The notes under the pieces: generated by a model
Database searches by the model: none
What the model was told of the DNA's origin: nothing
Seen by the model: the letters and a program-made list of their open reading frames with translations, nothing else
Shown: positions 6,930 to 15,047 of the stretch, piece after piece
How the letters are laid out: the number at the start of each line of letters is the position of its first letter
Numbering within the stretch: the first letter of the stretch is position 1
Source: Sporomusaceae bacterium
GTDB lineage: Bacteria > Bacillota > Negativicutes > DSM-13327
NCBI GenBank assembly: GCA_027492445.1
Contig: JAPUES010000062.1
Coordinates: 1-24,688 of the forward strand
DNA: 24,688 nt
Direction of reading: 5' to 3'
Position numbers and translations under genes: made by a program

Positions 6930-8546
6930 ATGCAAAAGGCGACAGTTGTTGTAATTGGTGGCGGTGCCACAGGAGTAGGTATACTACGGGATTTGTGTAT
7001 GCGAGGAGTGGATGCACTTCTTATTGAACAACAAGATTTGGCTTATGGTACAAGGTCCCGCTATCATGGATTACTACATAGCGGTGGTCGCTATGCCGTA
7101 AAAGATGCGGAAGCGGGCAAGGAATGTATTGAAGAAAATATGATTCTGCGTAAAATCGGTAAACATTGTGTGGAACAAACCGAAGGCTTTTTTGCGCGCA
7201 CTCATTTAGATGATGAGTCCTTTGAACCAAAATGGTTAGAAGCATGTGCGAAAGTTGGTATTCCAACAATCCCAATTTCTGTGGCGGAAGCTCGCCGTCT
7301 AGAGCCTAATCTTAGCTCTAAAATTAAATCAGTTTACCGTGTGCCAGATGCTGCTATTGATGGTTTTCGTATGGTTTGGCAGAATGTTGCATCCGCGCGT
7401 AAGTATGGCGGAAGAGTGATGACCTATACTACAGTTGTTGGTATTGAACATAGCAATAATCAAGTAGTGGGTATGAAGGTTCGTAATACATTGACAGGGG
7501 AAATTAGTAACATTGCTTGTGACTTTATTGTCAGTGCTGCTGGCTCGTGGGCTGGTGAAATTGCTGCTTTGGCGGGAATTACTGTTAATGTTCAACCTGA
7601 TAGAGGTACACTAATTGCTTTCAATCATCGTATTACTAGTCGTATTGTGAATCGGTTGCGTCCAGCATCGGATGGAGATATTTTTGTACCTCATGGTTCT
7701 ATCACTATTTTAGGTACAACTTCAGCTTCTGCGGATCGACCAGATGATACTACTCCATGTGCAAAAGAAGTAGTAGAACTACTGAAAACTGGCGAAGCGT
7801 TATTTGAAGATATTAGAAATTATCGTATGCTTAGAGCTTTTGCAGGAACTAGACCACTTTATAGTGCAGATCCGAATGCAAAAGGTCGTGGGGCTTCCCG
7901 TGGTTTTGTGACTCTTGACCATGCTCATGATGGACTAAAAGGTTTCGTCAGCGTAGTAGGTGGTAAATTTACTACTTATCGCTTAATGGGTGAAAAAGTA
8001 ACAGATCTTATCTGTGAGTATTTAAATGTTAAAACACCTTGCCGCACGGCAATTGAGCCTCTAGTCGAGGATGCTTCACCAGAACTTATGGCGAAAGCAC
8101 GCAAGTGTTTCCCTGCCTATGGTGCTGATTTAGCTGCATCACGCTTGGGTTCAGCAGGTCTTGAAAAAGTAATTGAACGCATTGAAGCAAAACCTGAAAA
8201 ACGTCAACTTATTTGTGAATGTGAAAATGTGACTATGGCTGAGGTGGAAGAAGCTGCAGCTGATGAAACGAGTCACATGATTAGTGATGTTCGTCGCAAA
8301 ACTCGTATGGGTATGGGTACTTGTCAAGGAGCTTTCTGTACATTCCGCAGTGTCGGCGCCGTAGATGCTAATGGCTTATCTTGGGGTAAAGATACGAATG
8401 GTTTGTTTAAAGAATTCCTACAAGCACGCTTTAAAGGTATTAAACCTATTATTTGGGGTAATGTGATGCGTGAATTAGAGCTAACTCGAGGTATTTACGA
8501 AGGAACGTTAAACATAAATGGAGCGATTAATAATGAGGGAAAATGA
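6930..8546 (+). CDS. glpA: Anaerobic glycerol-3-phosphate dehydrogenase subunit A
   Basis: A 538-residue FAD-dependent catalytic subunit oxidising sn-glycerol-3-phosphate to dihydroxyacetone phosphate; in E. coli it works as a GlpABC complex feeding the menaquinone pool. The N-terminal dinucleotide fold VVIGGGATGVGILRDL (residues 6-21) is followed by RSRYHGLLHSGGRYA, a GlpA/GlpD flavin signature, and VVGGKFTTYRLMGE (~345). The C-terminus has a BFD-like [2Fe-2S] domain with Cys429, Cys431, Cys465 and Cys470 (CEC ... CQGAFC), which separates GlpA from the aerobic GlpD. ATG 6930 follows AGAAGGGG. It overlaps glpB, so the three subunits are translationally linked. It lies 173 bases after glpK, across two hairpins. 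Confidence 0.96.
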   Translation: MQKATVVVIGGGATGVGILRDLCMRGVDALLIEQQDLAYGTRSRYHGLLHSGGRYAVKDAEAGKECIEENMILRKIGKHCVEQTEGFFARTHLDDESFEPKWLEACAKVGIPTIPISVAEARRLEPNLSSKIKSVYRVPDAAIDGFRMVWQNVASARKYGGRVMTYTTVVGIEHSNNQVVGMKVRNTLTGEISNIACDFIVSAAGSWAGEIAALAGITVNVQPDRGTLIAFNHRITSRIVNRLRPASDGDIFVPHGSITILGTTSASADRPDDTTPCAKEVVELLKTGEALFEDIRNYRMLRAFAGTRPLYSADPNAKGRGASRGFVTLDHAHDGLKGFVSVVGGKFTTYRLMGEKVTDLICEYLNVKTPCRTAIEPLVEDASPELMAKARKCFPAYGADLAASRLGSAGLEKVIERIEAKPEKRQLICECENVTMAEVEEAAADETSHMISDVRRKTRMGMGTCQGAFCTFRSVGAVDANGLSWGKDTNGLFKEFLQARFKGIKPIIWGNVMRELELTRGIYEGTLNINGAINNEGK

Positions 8547-9780
8547 TGTAGTTGTTATTGGTGGAGGTCTGTCAGGCCTTATGGCTGCAGCTGTTGCGGC
8601 AGAACGCGGTAAAAAAGTAATGGTATTATCCCTAGGTTCAGGTACATTGACCATTGGCGGCGGTATTGTTGACGTAATGGGATATGGCAGAGGCGGAATA
8701 CCAGTAAAGTCTCCTAGTGCAGGAATCGATGCAGTGGGAATGGATCATCCTTATCAAAAAATCGGTCGGACAGCCATTGAAAACGCTGTAAAGACGTTTA
8801 AGAAAATCTGTGAAACAGAAGGGTATCCTTACATCGGAAACCTAAATGAAACCCAATGGGTTCCTACTGCTGCTGGTACATTAAAACCAACATGCATGGT
8901 TCCTAAAACAATGGGAACTTATAAACTAAGCAAAGCTGACAAGGTTGTCGTATTAGGCTTTGAAGCTTTGAAAGATTTTTACCCAAACTTAATTAGTAAG
9001 AACCTTAAGGATACACCTGGTTACAGTGAAAAAACATATGAAATTGTTATGATAGATCCAGAGCTTGCTGATGGTCGTGATGTTACGGCTCTTGATGTGG
9101 CTCGTTGGCTTGATACTGAGGAAGGTCTTACGGCTTGTATAGAAAAAATGCGTAAAGTCATTAAGCCTGGTAGTGTAGTGATTATTCCTCCAGTACTTGG
9201 TACACGTCCAAGTTACCGTATTGCAGATACTATGCAACAAGCACTTGATTGTACGTTTGTAGAAACTGCTTCTGTTCCTCCTTCTATTACAGGAATGCGC
9301 CTTCGTACTATGATGCTTAGTTACCTTAAAAAACTAGGTGTACGTATTGTAGAACAAGCTAGTGTTACAGGATCTGTTGTAGAAAATGGTAGATGCACAG
9401 CAGTAATCACTTCAGGTATTGACAGAGAACGTACTTATTATGCAAAAAGCTTTATTCTTGCAAATGGCGGTTTTTATGGCGGCGGTTTAGTTGCAGAGCC
9501 AGGAGAAGTCATTGAACCTATCTTTAATCTTCCAGTTGCTGCCCCAACAGATCATGATCTTTGGGCAAATTCAGCCTTGTTTTCAAATGAACCTCAACCT
9601 TTTGCAAAACTAGGTATAGAAGTCGACACAAAATTGAATCCTATTGATGTCGACGGTAATGTAGTAGTAAGCAATGTCTTTATTGCTGGACGTAATTTGC
9701 GCGGTTATGATTTCTGCTTTGAGAAATCAGGAAACGGCGTTGCACTTACGTCGGGTTATCGAGCAGCTATGTCAGTGTAA
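8533..9780 (+). CDS. glpB: Anaerobic glycerol-3-phosphate dehydrogenase subunit B
   Basis: A 415-residue flavoprotein subunit of the GlpABC complex, thought to link GlpA to the membrane-associated iron-sulfur subunit GlpC. An N-terminal FAD fold VVVIGGGLSGLMAAAVAAERG starts at residue ~6. The C-terminal NVFIAGRNLRGYDFC and SGNGVALTSGYRAA resemble the closing FAD contacts of this family. The frame opens at 8518, but GGAG at 8520-8523 serves as ribosome binding site for the ATG at 8533, giving the typical start MRENDVVVIGGG. This makes a 14-base overlap with the end of glpA, consistent with coupled translation. glpC follows 12 bases downstream. Confidence 0.93.
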   Translation: MRENDVVVIGGGLSGLMAAAVAAERGKKVMVLSLGSGTLTIGGGIVDVMGYGRGGIPVKSPSAGIDAVGMDHPYQKIGRTAIENAVKTFKKICETEGYPYIGNLNETQWVPTAAGTLKPTCMVPKTMGTYKLSKADKVVVLGFEALKDFYPNLISKNLKDTPGYSEKTYEIVMIDPELADGRDVTALDVARWLDTEEGLTACIEKMRKVIKPGSVVIIPPVLGTRPSYRIADTMQQALDCTFVETASVPPSITGMRLRTMMLSYLKKLGVRIVEQASVTGSVVENGRCTAVITSGIDRERTYYAKSFILANGGFYGGGLVAEPGEVIEPIFNLPVAAPTDHDLWANSALFSNEPQPFAKLGIEVDTKLNPIDVDGNVVVSNVFIAGRNLRGYDFCFEKSGNGVALTSGYRAAMSV

Positions 9781-9792
9781 GGGAGAAGAAAA

Positions 9793-10998
9793 ATGAATAA
9801 ACATCATAATAATCCAGATAGTTGTACTGCTTGTACTGTATGTGTAGCCAGTTGCCCAGTTACGGCAGCCACGCGTAAATTTCGTGGACCTAAAATGGTT
9901 GGGCCAGCCTTGGAAAGAATGAGATTGTCTCATGAAGATGTAGAACCATCTTTGGAATATTGCTCAAACTGCAAAAACTGTGATATGTCTTGCCCTTCTG
10001 GCGTGCCTATCTCTACCTTGAATATGTTGGCTCGTGCTAAACATTACAAGGTACGCAAACAAAGCTTACGGGATGATATCTTATCCCATGGTGAGAAGGC
10101 TGCAAAATTGATTTCTATTTTGCCTTTTGGTGCTGCATTTGCCAATATGGGGATGTCTATGAGCCGTGGTATAATGAAGCAAATCGGTATATCCGATAAA
10201 GCTCCAATGCCATCTTATGCCTCTACTAATTTTATCAAACAATTTAAAGCCCTTCGTCAGCAAAGTTTCCCTGATAAAGTAGTATTTTATCCTGGCTGTT
10301 TTATCAATTACAATGATCCGCAAGTAGGTATGGATTTTGTAGCTGTAATGCAAGCCAATAAATACGAAGTTATCGTGGAAGAAGATTTAGTTTGCTGCGG
10401 TTCACCTCTTGTTGTAAATGGTTTCTTAGATGAAGCGGAAGCAAATGCTAAAACAAATATCAGCATCCTTAAAAGATGGACAGATAAAGGAATTCCTGTT
10501 ATCACTTGCTGTACAAGTTGCGGCTTGATGTTAAAACAAGAATACCAAGAATTGTTCCATATTGAAGGTGCTCATGAATATGCTAAGCATTTATATGATG
10601 CAGCAGAATTTTTACTAGAACTCAATGACAAAGGACGTATGAATACAAACCTTGGTACATTGAATGAAAAGTATATTTACCATTCTCCTTGCCATCTTCG
10701 TGCCCAAGGTATGGGATTGCCTGGTCTTGATTTGCTAGAAATGATTCCTGGTCTTGAAGTTGAAAATGCCGATGCAGGTTGCTGTGGTATTTCAGGCAAT
10801 TATGGTTTTAAAGAAGATAAATATGATATTGCTATGGCTATTGGTGCACCTTTATTCCAAAAAATAAAGGACAGTGGCCTTGATACAGCAGTATGTGAAT
10901 GTGGAACTTGCCGTTTGCAAATTGGACATGGTGCTAAAGTTAAAACATTACACCCAATGTCATTAGTACGCAAATCTTATGAAGCTAAAGGCAAATAA
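9793..10998 (+). CDS. glpC: Anaerobic glycerol-3-phosphate dehydrogenase subunit C
   Basis: A 401-residue iron-sulfur subunit that anchors GlpAB to the membrane and passes electrons to quinone. There are two [4Fe-4S] ferredoxin-type motifs, Cys11-14-17-21 (CTACTVCVASCP) and Cys57-60-63-67 (CSNCKNCDMSCP). They are followed by two CCG domains: PGC ... VCCGSP ... CCTSCG around residues 165-245, and SPCHLRAQG ... AGCCGISGNYG around 300-335. This CCG pair is the signature of HdrB/GlpC-like proteins. The domain pattern and length match E. coli GlpC. GGGAG precedes the ATG. It closes the glpABC set; no convincing terminator follows, so some transcripts may continue into the chemoreceptor gene. Confidence 0.95.
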   Translation: MNKHHNNPDSCTACTVCVASCPVTAATRKFRGPKMVGPALERMRLSHEDVEPSLEYCSNCKNCDMSCPSGVPISTLNMLARAKHYKVRKQSLRDDILSHGEKAAKLISILPFGAAFANMGMSMSRGIMKQIGISDKAPMPSYASTNFIKQFKALRQQSFPDKVVFYPGCFINYNDPQVGMDFVAVMQANKYEVIVEEDLVCCGSPLVVNGFLDEAEANAKTNISILKRWTDKGIPVITCCTSCGLMLKQEYQELFHIEGAHEYAKHLYDAAEFLLELNDKGRMNTNLGTLNEKYIYHSPCHLRAQGMGLPGLDLLEMIPGLEVENADAGCCGISGNYGFKEDKYDIAMAIGAPLFQKIKDSGLDTAVCECGTCRLQIGHGAKVKTLHPMSLVRKSYEAKGK

Positions 10999-11094
10999 AC
11001 ACCAGCATAAGAGATAATTTTTAATGTAGTGTTGTTTGTCAGATGACTTATTTGATGTCGTTGCAGAACCATTGTTTCTTTATAAGGAACCTAA

Positions 11095-11130
11095 GGGAAA
11101 CTCGGTTGGCTATGCTGATCACAGTTTCCC
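11095..11130. other. Inverted repeat upstream of the chemoreceptor gene
   Basis: Perfect 8-base arms GGGAAACT (11095-11102) and AGTTTCCC (11123-11130) around a 20-base loop, 45 bases before the chemoreceptor start. There is no T-tract, so it is not a standard terminator. It may be an mRNA 5' structure, a processing site or a regulator target. I do not recognise a named riboswitch class. Confidence 0.5.
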
Positions 11131-11174
11131 ATAATTACTAAGGCTATTGACGCGTATGAATGGAGGGGAAACTT

Positions 11175-13094
11175 GTGTTACAGAAAAAGATAATAATAAT
11201 TCATCTGACAACAATGATACTCATTAGTATATTATCGTCATTGTTGATTGAGACTATGGGAAGTATGCTTACTCTAATGTCCGCTATCATAATCGTAATT
11301 ATTTCGACTATCATTCTATCTAAGGTCGATAGTAACACGGAAGAAGTAAAGAGTAGCTTAGCTGCTTGCGAAACTACGAATCAAACCTTAGTATCTAAAG
11401 TTGATATGTACGATATCGCGGGAGATTTATCTTTTATTTCTCAACAACTAGCATGGGTAGTGGGCCATAGTAATACGGCCTTAAAGAAGCTGACAATCCA
11501 GTCTAAAGATATTGCCAGCGAAAGTGAAACGACAGCTAGTAGTGCTGAAGAGGCTTCAGCTGGCGTTGAAGAAATTGCTTCGAATGCAGCGGTAGTGGCT
11601 GATGCATCTCAACAAGCATTGCAACAATGTCAAAAATCTTCCCAATTAGCTTTTAAAAATCAGCAACAGATTACAGAGGCTAGCAATACTATGCTTGAGG
11701 TAGCTCAGGTGGTACAAACTTCTGTAAATGATTTAGAAGAACTCAATGTAGCTTCCAAAAAAATCGGTGATTTTGTTGGTAAGATTCAAGGGATTGCCAG
11801 CCAAACAAATTTATTAGCACTGAATGCTGCCATCGAAGCGGCCCGTGCCGGCGAACAAGGCCGAGGCTTTGCCGTTGTAGCAGAAGAAGTTCGTAAATTA
11901 GCTGGAGAGAGTGCTTCTATTACCCGTGAGGTAGAAGAAACAGTAAAAGAAATTATTGGAAAGATAAAATACGTTACTGTTAGTATGCAGTCAGGTAAAG
12001 GGAAAATCGACGGTATAGAACAAATGGCTAGAAATTCTGCTGGTGGTATGCGAGAAATTGTGGACCATATGCGGCAAATTGAAGGAACCGTTTCGAAATT
12101 GTGCGATTTATCCTCTGACCAACAAATGACCACGGAACAAATGGCCCAGGCTGTGGAAAGTATTGGTAGTGCTACTGTTGAAATTGCAGCCAGTACCCAA
12201 GTATCACTGCAAAGTATTGCACAACAAGAAAAAAGCATTGAAGATGTATTTGCTTTCACAAAGAAAATGACTGCCACGGTTGATAAAATCCAAGAGGTTG
12301 CCGTATTATTTAAAACAGGAAATGAGTTAGTTTTTGGTTTTAATCCTTTTACTTCACCGCAAAGTATTAAAGAAAATTATGCTCCTATATTAGAGGATAT
12401 TGCCAAAAAACTAGGACGGATTGCTAAGATTATTATTGTTTCCGATTACGATTCTTTGGGACGTTCTCTACTTAATGGTACCATTGATATTGGTTGGTTC
12501 TCACCTTTTGCTTATGTTTCAACAAAGAGTAAGGGTGATATTACGCCAATGGTAACCACTGTAGTAAATAATAATGCATCCTATCATGGTTATATTATTT
12601 CCCGCAAAGATCAGGGCTATAAGTCCATCGATGATTTGCATGGTAAGCGGTTTGCTTTTGTTGATAAGCAATCAGCCTCAGGATATGTATATCCAAGGGC
12701 CATGCTTGTAGAACATGGCAAGCAGCCAGAAAGCTTTTTCTCGGAAAATATCTTCTTAGGGAGCCATGACCGGGTTATTGATGCTGTATTAGATGGTACA
12801 GTAGATGCTGGTGCGACTTATTCCGAAGCGGTAGACTCTGCTAGAGCTCGCGGTCTAAATGTTCAGCAACTAGAAATATTAGCACAAACAGATGCTATAC
12901 CAAAAGATGCCATCGCTGTACGTCCAGGGTTTGATGCTCAACTGCTCGCAAGTCTAAAACAAGCTTTTGTGGAAACTAGTGATAAGAAATCAGATCATGC
13001 ATCCTTGATGAAAAAGACAGGATTAAATGGTTTTATTGCAGCGCAGGATGAAGTATATGATATAATAAGAAAAGTAGCAAAAATATCTAAATAA
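11175..13094 (+). CDS. Chemoreceptor: methyl-accepting domain fused to a C-terminal PhnD-like binding domain
   Basis: A 639-residue fusion. Two hydrophobic helices (~5-27 and ~31-50) are joined by only a few residues, so there is essentially no extracellular sensor. A long coiled coil follows. The conserved methyl-accepting signalling tip (IASQTNLLALNAAIEAARAG, then GRGFAVVAEEVRKLA) is at ~196-243. Residues ~383-625 form a phosphate/phosphonate-type substrate-binding (PhnD-like) domain, with DIGWFSPFAY, YHGYIISR, SASGYVYPR and GSHDRVIDAVLDGTVDAGA. With both helices crossing the membrane, the binding domain should lie in the cytoplasm. It presumably signals through CheA/CheW, which are not encoded here. 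The frame opens at 11160, but GGAGGGG (11162-11168) makes GTG 11175 the better start. It sits between glpC and pyk, 34 bases from pyk. The domain calls are firm, the ligand is unknown. Confidence 0.88.
   Translation: MLQKKIIIIHLTTMILISILSSLLIETMGSMLTLMSAIIIVIISTIILSKVDSNTEEVKSSLAACETTNQTLVSKVDMYDIAGDLSFISQQLAWVVGHSNTALKKLTIQSKDIASESETTASSAEEASAGVEEIASNAAVVADASQQALQQCQKSSQLAFKNQQQITEASNTMLEVAQVVQTSVNDLEELNVASKKIGDFVGKIQGIASQTNLLALNAAIEAARAGEQGRGFAVVAEEVRKLAGESASITREVEETVKEIIGKIKYVTVSMQSGKGKIDGIEQMARNSAGGMREIVDHMRQIEGTVSKLCDLSSDQQMTTEQMAQAVESIGSATVEIAASTQVSLQSIAQQEKSIEDVFAFTKKMTATVDKIQEVAVLFKTGNELVFGFNPFTSPQSIKENYAPILEDIAKKLGRIAKIIIVSDYDSLGRSLLNGTIDIGWFSPFAYVSTKSKGDITPMVTTVVNNNASYHGYIISRKDQGYKSIDDLHGKRFAFVDKQSASGYVYPRAMLVEHGKQPESFFSENIFLGSHDRVIDAVLDGTVDAGATYSEAVDSARARGLNVQQLEILAQTDAIPKDAIAVRPGFDAQLLASLKQAFVETSDKKSDHASLMKKTGLNGFIAAQDEVYDIIRKVAKISK
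13036..13066 (+). promoter_or_regulatory. Weak candidate pyk promoter inside the chemoreceptor 3' end
   Basis: A perfect -10 TATAAT (13061-13066) lies 62 bases before the pyk start. The best -35 is TTGCAG (13036-13041) at a long 19-base spacing and only half matches consensus. pyk may instead be transcribed from further upstream. Confidence 0.3.
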
Positions 13095-13128
13095 AAAAAT
13101 GTAGTAAAGAGAGTGTGTAGGTAAGAAT

Positions 13129-14883
13129 ATGATGAAAAAAACGAAAATAGTTTGTACAATGGGTCCTACTACGGAAAAACCAGGCGTTATGGAAAAAATG
13201 ATCGAAGCGGGTATGAATGTAGCACGTTTCAATTTCTCCCATGGCGATCATGCGGAGCATAGTGTTCGTATTAACATGGTTCGTGCTGCGGCAAAAAAAG
13301 TTAATAAGCCAGTAGCAATACTATTAGATACCAAAGGACCAGAAATGCGTCTTGGTAACTTTGTAGAAGGTAAAGTAACAATTGAGCAAGGACAAAAATT
13401 CATAATTACTTCTAGAGATGTAGAAGGAACAAAAGATATTTGTTCTGTAAATCATAAACTTCTGCCTCAAGAAGTAGTAGCAGGCAATCAAATCTTATTA
13501 GCAGATGGTTTAGTCTGTCTTAATGTTGATTTTGTTGAAGGCGATGACATTCATACAACTGTTCAAAACACTGGTATGATTGGTAATAGAAAACGTGTTG
13601 CAGCACCAGGTGTGTCTGTAAACTTACCACCATTGTCTGAGCAAGATGTAAAAGACGTATTATTTGCTGCTGAACAAGGTATGGACTTTGTTGCTGCATC
13701 CTTTGTACAAAGAGCTGCTGACGTTCTAGCTATCAAGAAATTGCTAGAAGAAGCAAACTCTGATATTCACATTATTTCTAAGATTGAAAATGCTGAAGGC
13801 GTAAAGAACATTGATGAAATCATCAAAGTTTCTGACGGAATCATGGTAGCCCGTGGTGACCTTGGTGTAGAAATCCCAACGGAAGAAGTACCATTAGTAC
13901 AAAAAATGATCATTGAAAAATGTAATAAATTAGGCAAGCCAGTTATTACAGCAACACAAATGCTAGAATCCATGATCAATAATCCACGCCCAACTCGCGC
14001 AGAAGCAAGCGACGTAGCAAATGCTATTCTTGATGGTACTGATGCGGTTATGTTAAGTGGTGAAACAGCCAATGGTGACTACCCTGTAGAAGCGGTAGAA
14101 ATTATGGCTAAAATCTCCATCCGTACAGAAAAAGCATTAAAATATGGTGAAATGTTACATGGTAAAGGTCCTTTAACGCAACATACTACAACAGAAGCTA
14201 TCAGCCATGCGACGGTACAAGTTGCTTATGAGCTAAATGCTGCTTCTATTATTACAGATACTCAATCTGGCTATGCTGCTAGAATGGTATCCAAATATCG
14301 CCCTCTTGCTCATGTGGTAGCAGTAACACCTAATGAGAGAGTAGTTCGCAAAATGCTTGTTATGTGGGGTGTTCAACCAGTACTACGTGCTCCTTCTAGC
14401 AACAGTGATGAAATGGTTGAAAATGCAATTAGTGCAGCTATGAAATCTAACATTGTGAAAGAAGGAGACCTAGTTGTTCTTACTGCTGGCGTTCATGCCG
14501 CTGGTACAGGTACTACGAATATGATTCGTGTACACGTAGTTGGCGATGTATTAGTGCGTGGCGTAGGTATTGGCCAAACTTCTGTAACTGCTAAAGTTTG
14601 CGTAGCACGTTCCATTAAAGATGTAGAAGAAAAATTCAAAGCTGGCGAAGTATTAGTTATCGCTTGCGTAGATGAACAAACTGCTAAATATGCTGCAAAA
14701 GCGTCTGCTATTGTTGCTGAAGAGGGTGGACTTACTTCTCATGCAGCCATTGTTGGCATTAGTTATGGTATCCCTGTTATTGTTGGGGTAGATGGTGCTA
14801 CAGCTCGTTTGACAGATGGCGCCCTTGTTACTGTAGATGCTGCTCGCGGTTTGGTATACAACGGAGAAATTAACGCTCGTTAA
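13129..14883 (+). CDS. pyk: Pyruvate kinase with C-terminal PEP-utiliser domain
   Basis: Converts phosphoenolpyruvate and ADP to pyruvate and ATP, the last glycolytic step. At 584 residues it matches the long Bacillus-type enzyme. The catalytic barrel shows KIVCTMGPTT (start), NFSHG, LLDTKGPEMR, the signature ISKIENAEG (~216-224), MVARGDLGVEIP (~240) and TQMLESM. The regulatory C-domain is followed by an extra ~100-residue PEP-utiliser-like domain with GGLTSHAAI (His538), also present in Bacillus and Geobacillus Pyk. ATG 13129 is directly followed by a second ATG; the ribosome binding site is weak (GTAGGTAAG), so 13132 is equally possible. The gene follows the chemoreceptor by 34 bases and precedes the cggR operon rather than pairing with pfkA as in Bacillus. 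Confidence 0.96.
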   Translation: MMKKTKIVCTMGPTTEKPGVMEKMIEAGMNVARFNFSHGDHAEHSVRINMVRAAAKKVNKPVAILLDTKGPEMRLGNFVEGKVTIEQGQKFIITSRDVEGTKDICSVNHKLLPQEVVAGNQILLADGLVCLNVDFVEGDDIHTTVQNTGMIGNRKRVAAPGVSVNLPPLSEQDVKDVLFAAEQGMDFVAASFVQRAADVLAIKKLLEEANSDIHIISKIENAEGVKNIDEIIKVSDGIMVARGDLGVEIPTEEVPLVQKMIIEKCNKLGKPVITATQMLESMINNPRPTRAEASDVANAILDGTDAVMLSGETANGDYPVEAVEIMAKISIRTEKALKYGEMLHGKGPLTQHTTTEAISHATVQVAYELNAASIITDTQSGYAARMVSKYRPLAHVVAVTPNERVVRKMLVMWGVQPVLRAPSSNSDEMVENAISAAMKSNIVKEGDLVVLTAGVHAAGTGTTNMIRVHVVGDVLVRGVGIGQTSVTAKVCVARSIKDVEEKFKAGEVLVIACVDEQTAKYAAKASAIVAEEGGLTSHAAIVGISYGIPVIVGVDGATARLTDGALVTVDAARGLVYNGEINAR

Positions 14884-14918
14884 TCAAGAAATAATAAATA
14901 CAATATTGTGCAATTATT

Positions 14919-14958
14919 TTTCGTCATAATAGCAGGATTTCTCTGCTTTATGACGAAA
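14919..14958 (+). terminator. Hairpin after pyk (probable terminator)
   Basis: An 11-base perfect stem, TTTCGTCATAA (14919-14929) with TTATGACGAAA (14948-14958), continued by AGCAG/CTGCT inside. It begins 36 bases after the pyk stop. It lacks a clean 3' T-tract on either strand, so it may act as an mRNA-protecting 3' stem as much as a terminator. Confidence 0.6.
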
Positions 14959-14998
14959 TCTAAAAGCACAGATATTATTTATATTTTTTTATAGTAAT

Positions 14999-15034
14999 GG
15001 GACAAGATTTGTACTAGTGGGATATATTTAGTCC
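14999..15034. promoter_or_regulatory. CggR operator
   Basis: Two direct repeats with a 20-base period: GGGAC-N6-TGTA then GGGAT-N6-AGTC. This reproduces the layout of the Bacillus subtilis CggR operator (two CGGGAC-N6-TGTC units separated by four bases), with about 15 of 20 specified positions matching by eye. It ends just before the cggR ribosome binding site. A repressor bound here would block transcription of the whole glycolytic operon. No clear -35/-10 pair could be assigned upstream. Confidence 0.75.
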
Positions 15035-15047
15035 CAGAGGAATATAT

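Noticed and set aside
11095..11130. Cyclic-di-GMP or other known riboswitch before the chemoreceptor
   Set aside because: The conserved core sequences of the GEMM class and of other riboswitches I know are not present; only a simple inverted repeat is seen.
11786..12277. Minus-strand 163-codon open frame inside the chemoreceptor
   Set aside because: It is opposite the conserved signalling helix, has no ribosome binding site or recognisable domain, and its composition is what the complement of an Ala/Glu-rich coiled coil gives.
12322..13094. PhnD-like domain as a separate or broken ABC-transporter gene
   Set aside because: The reading frame is continuous from the signalling domain with no stop, frameshift or internal ribosome binding site, so it is a true fusion.
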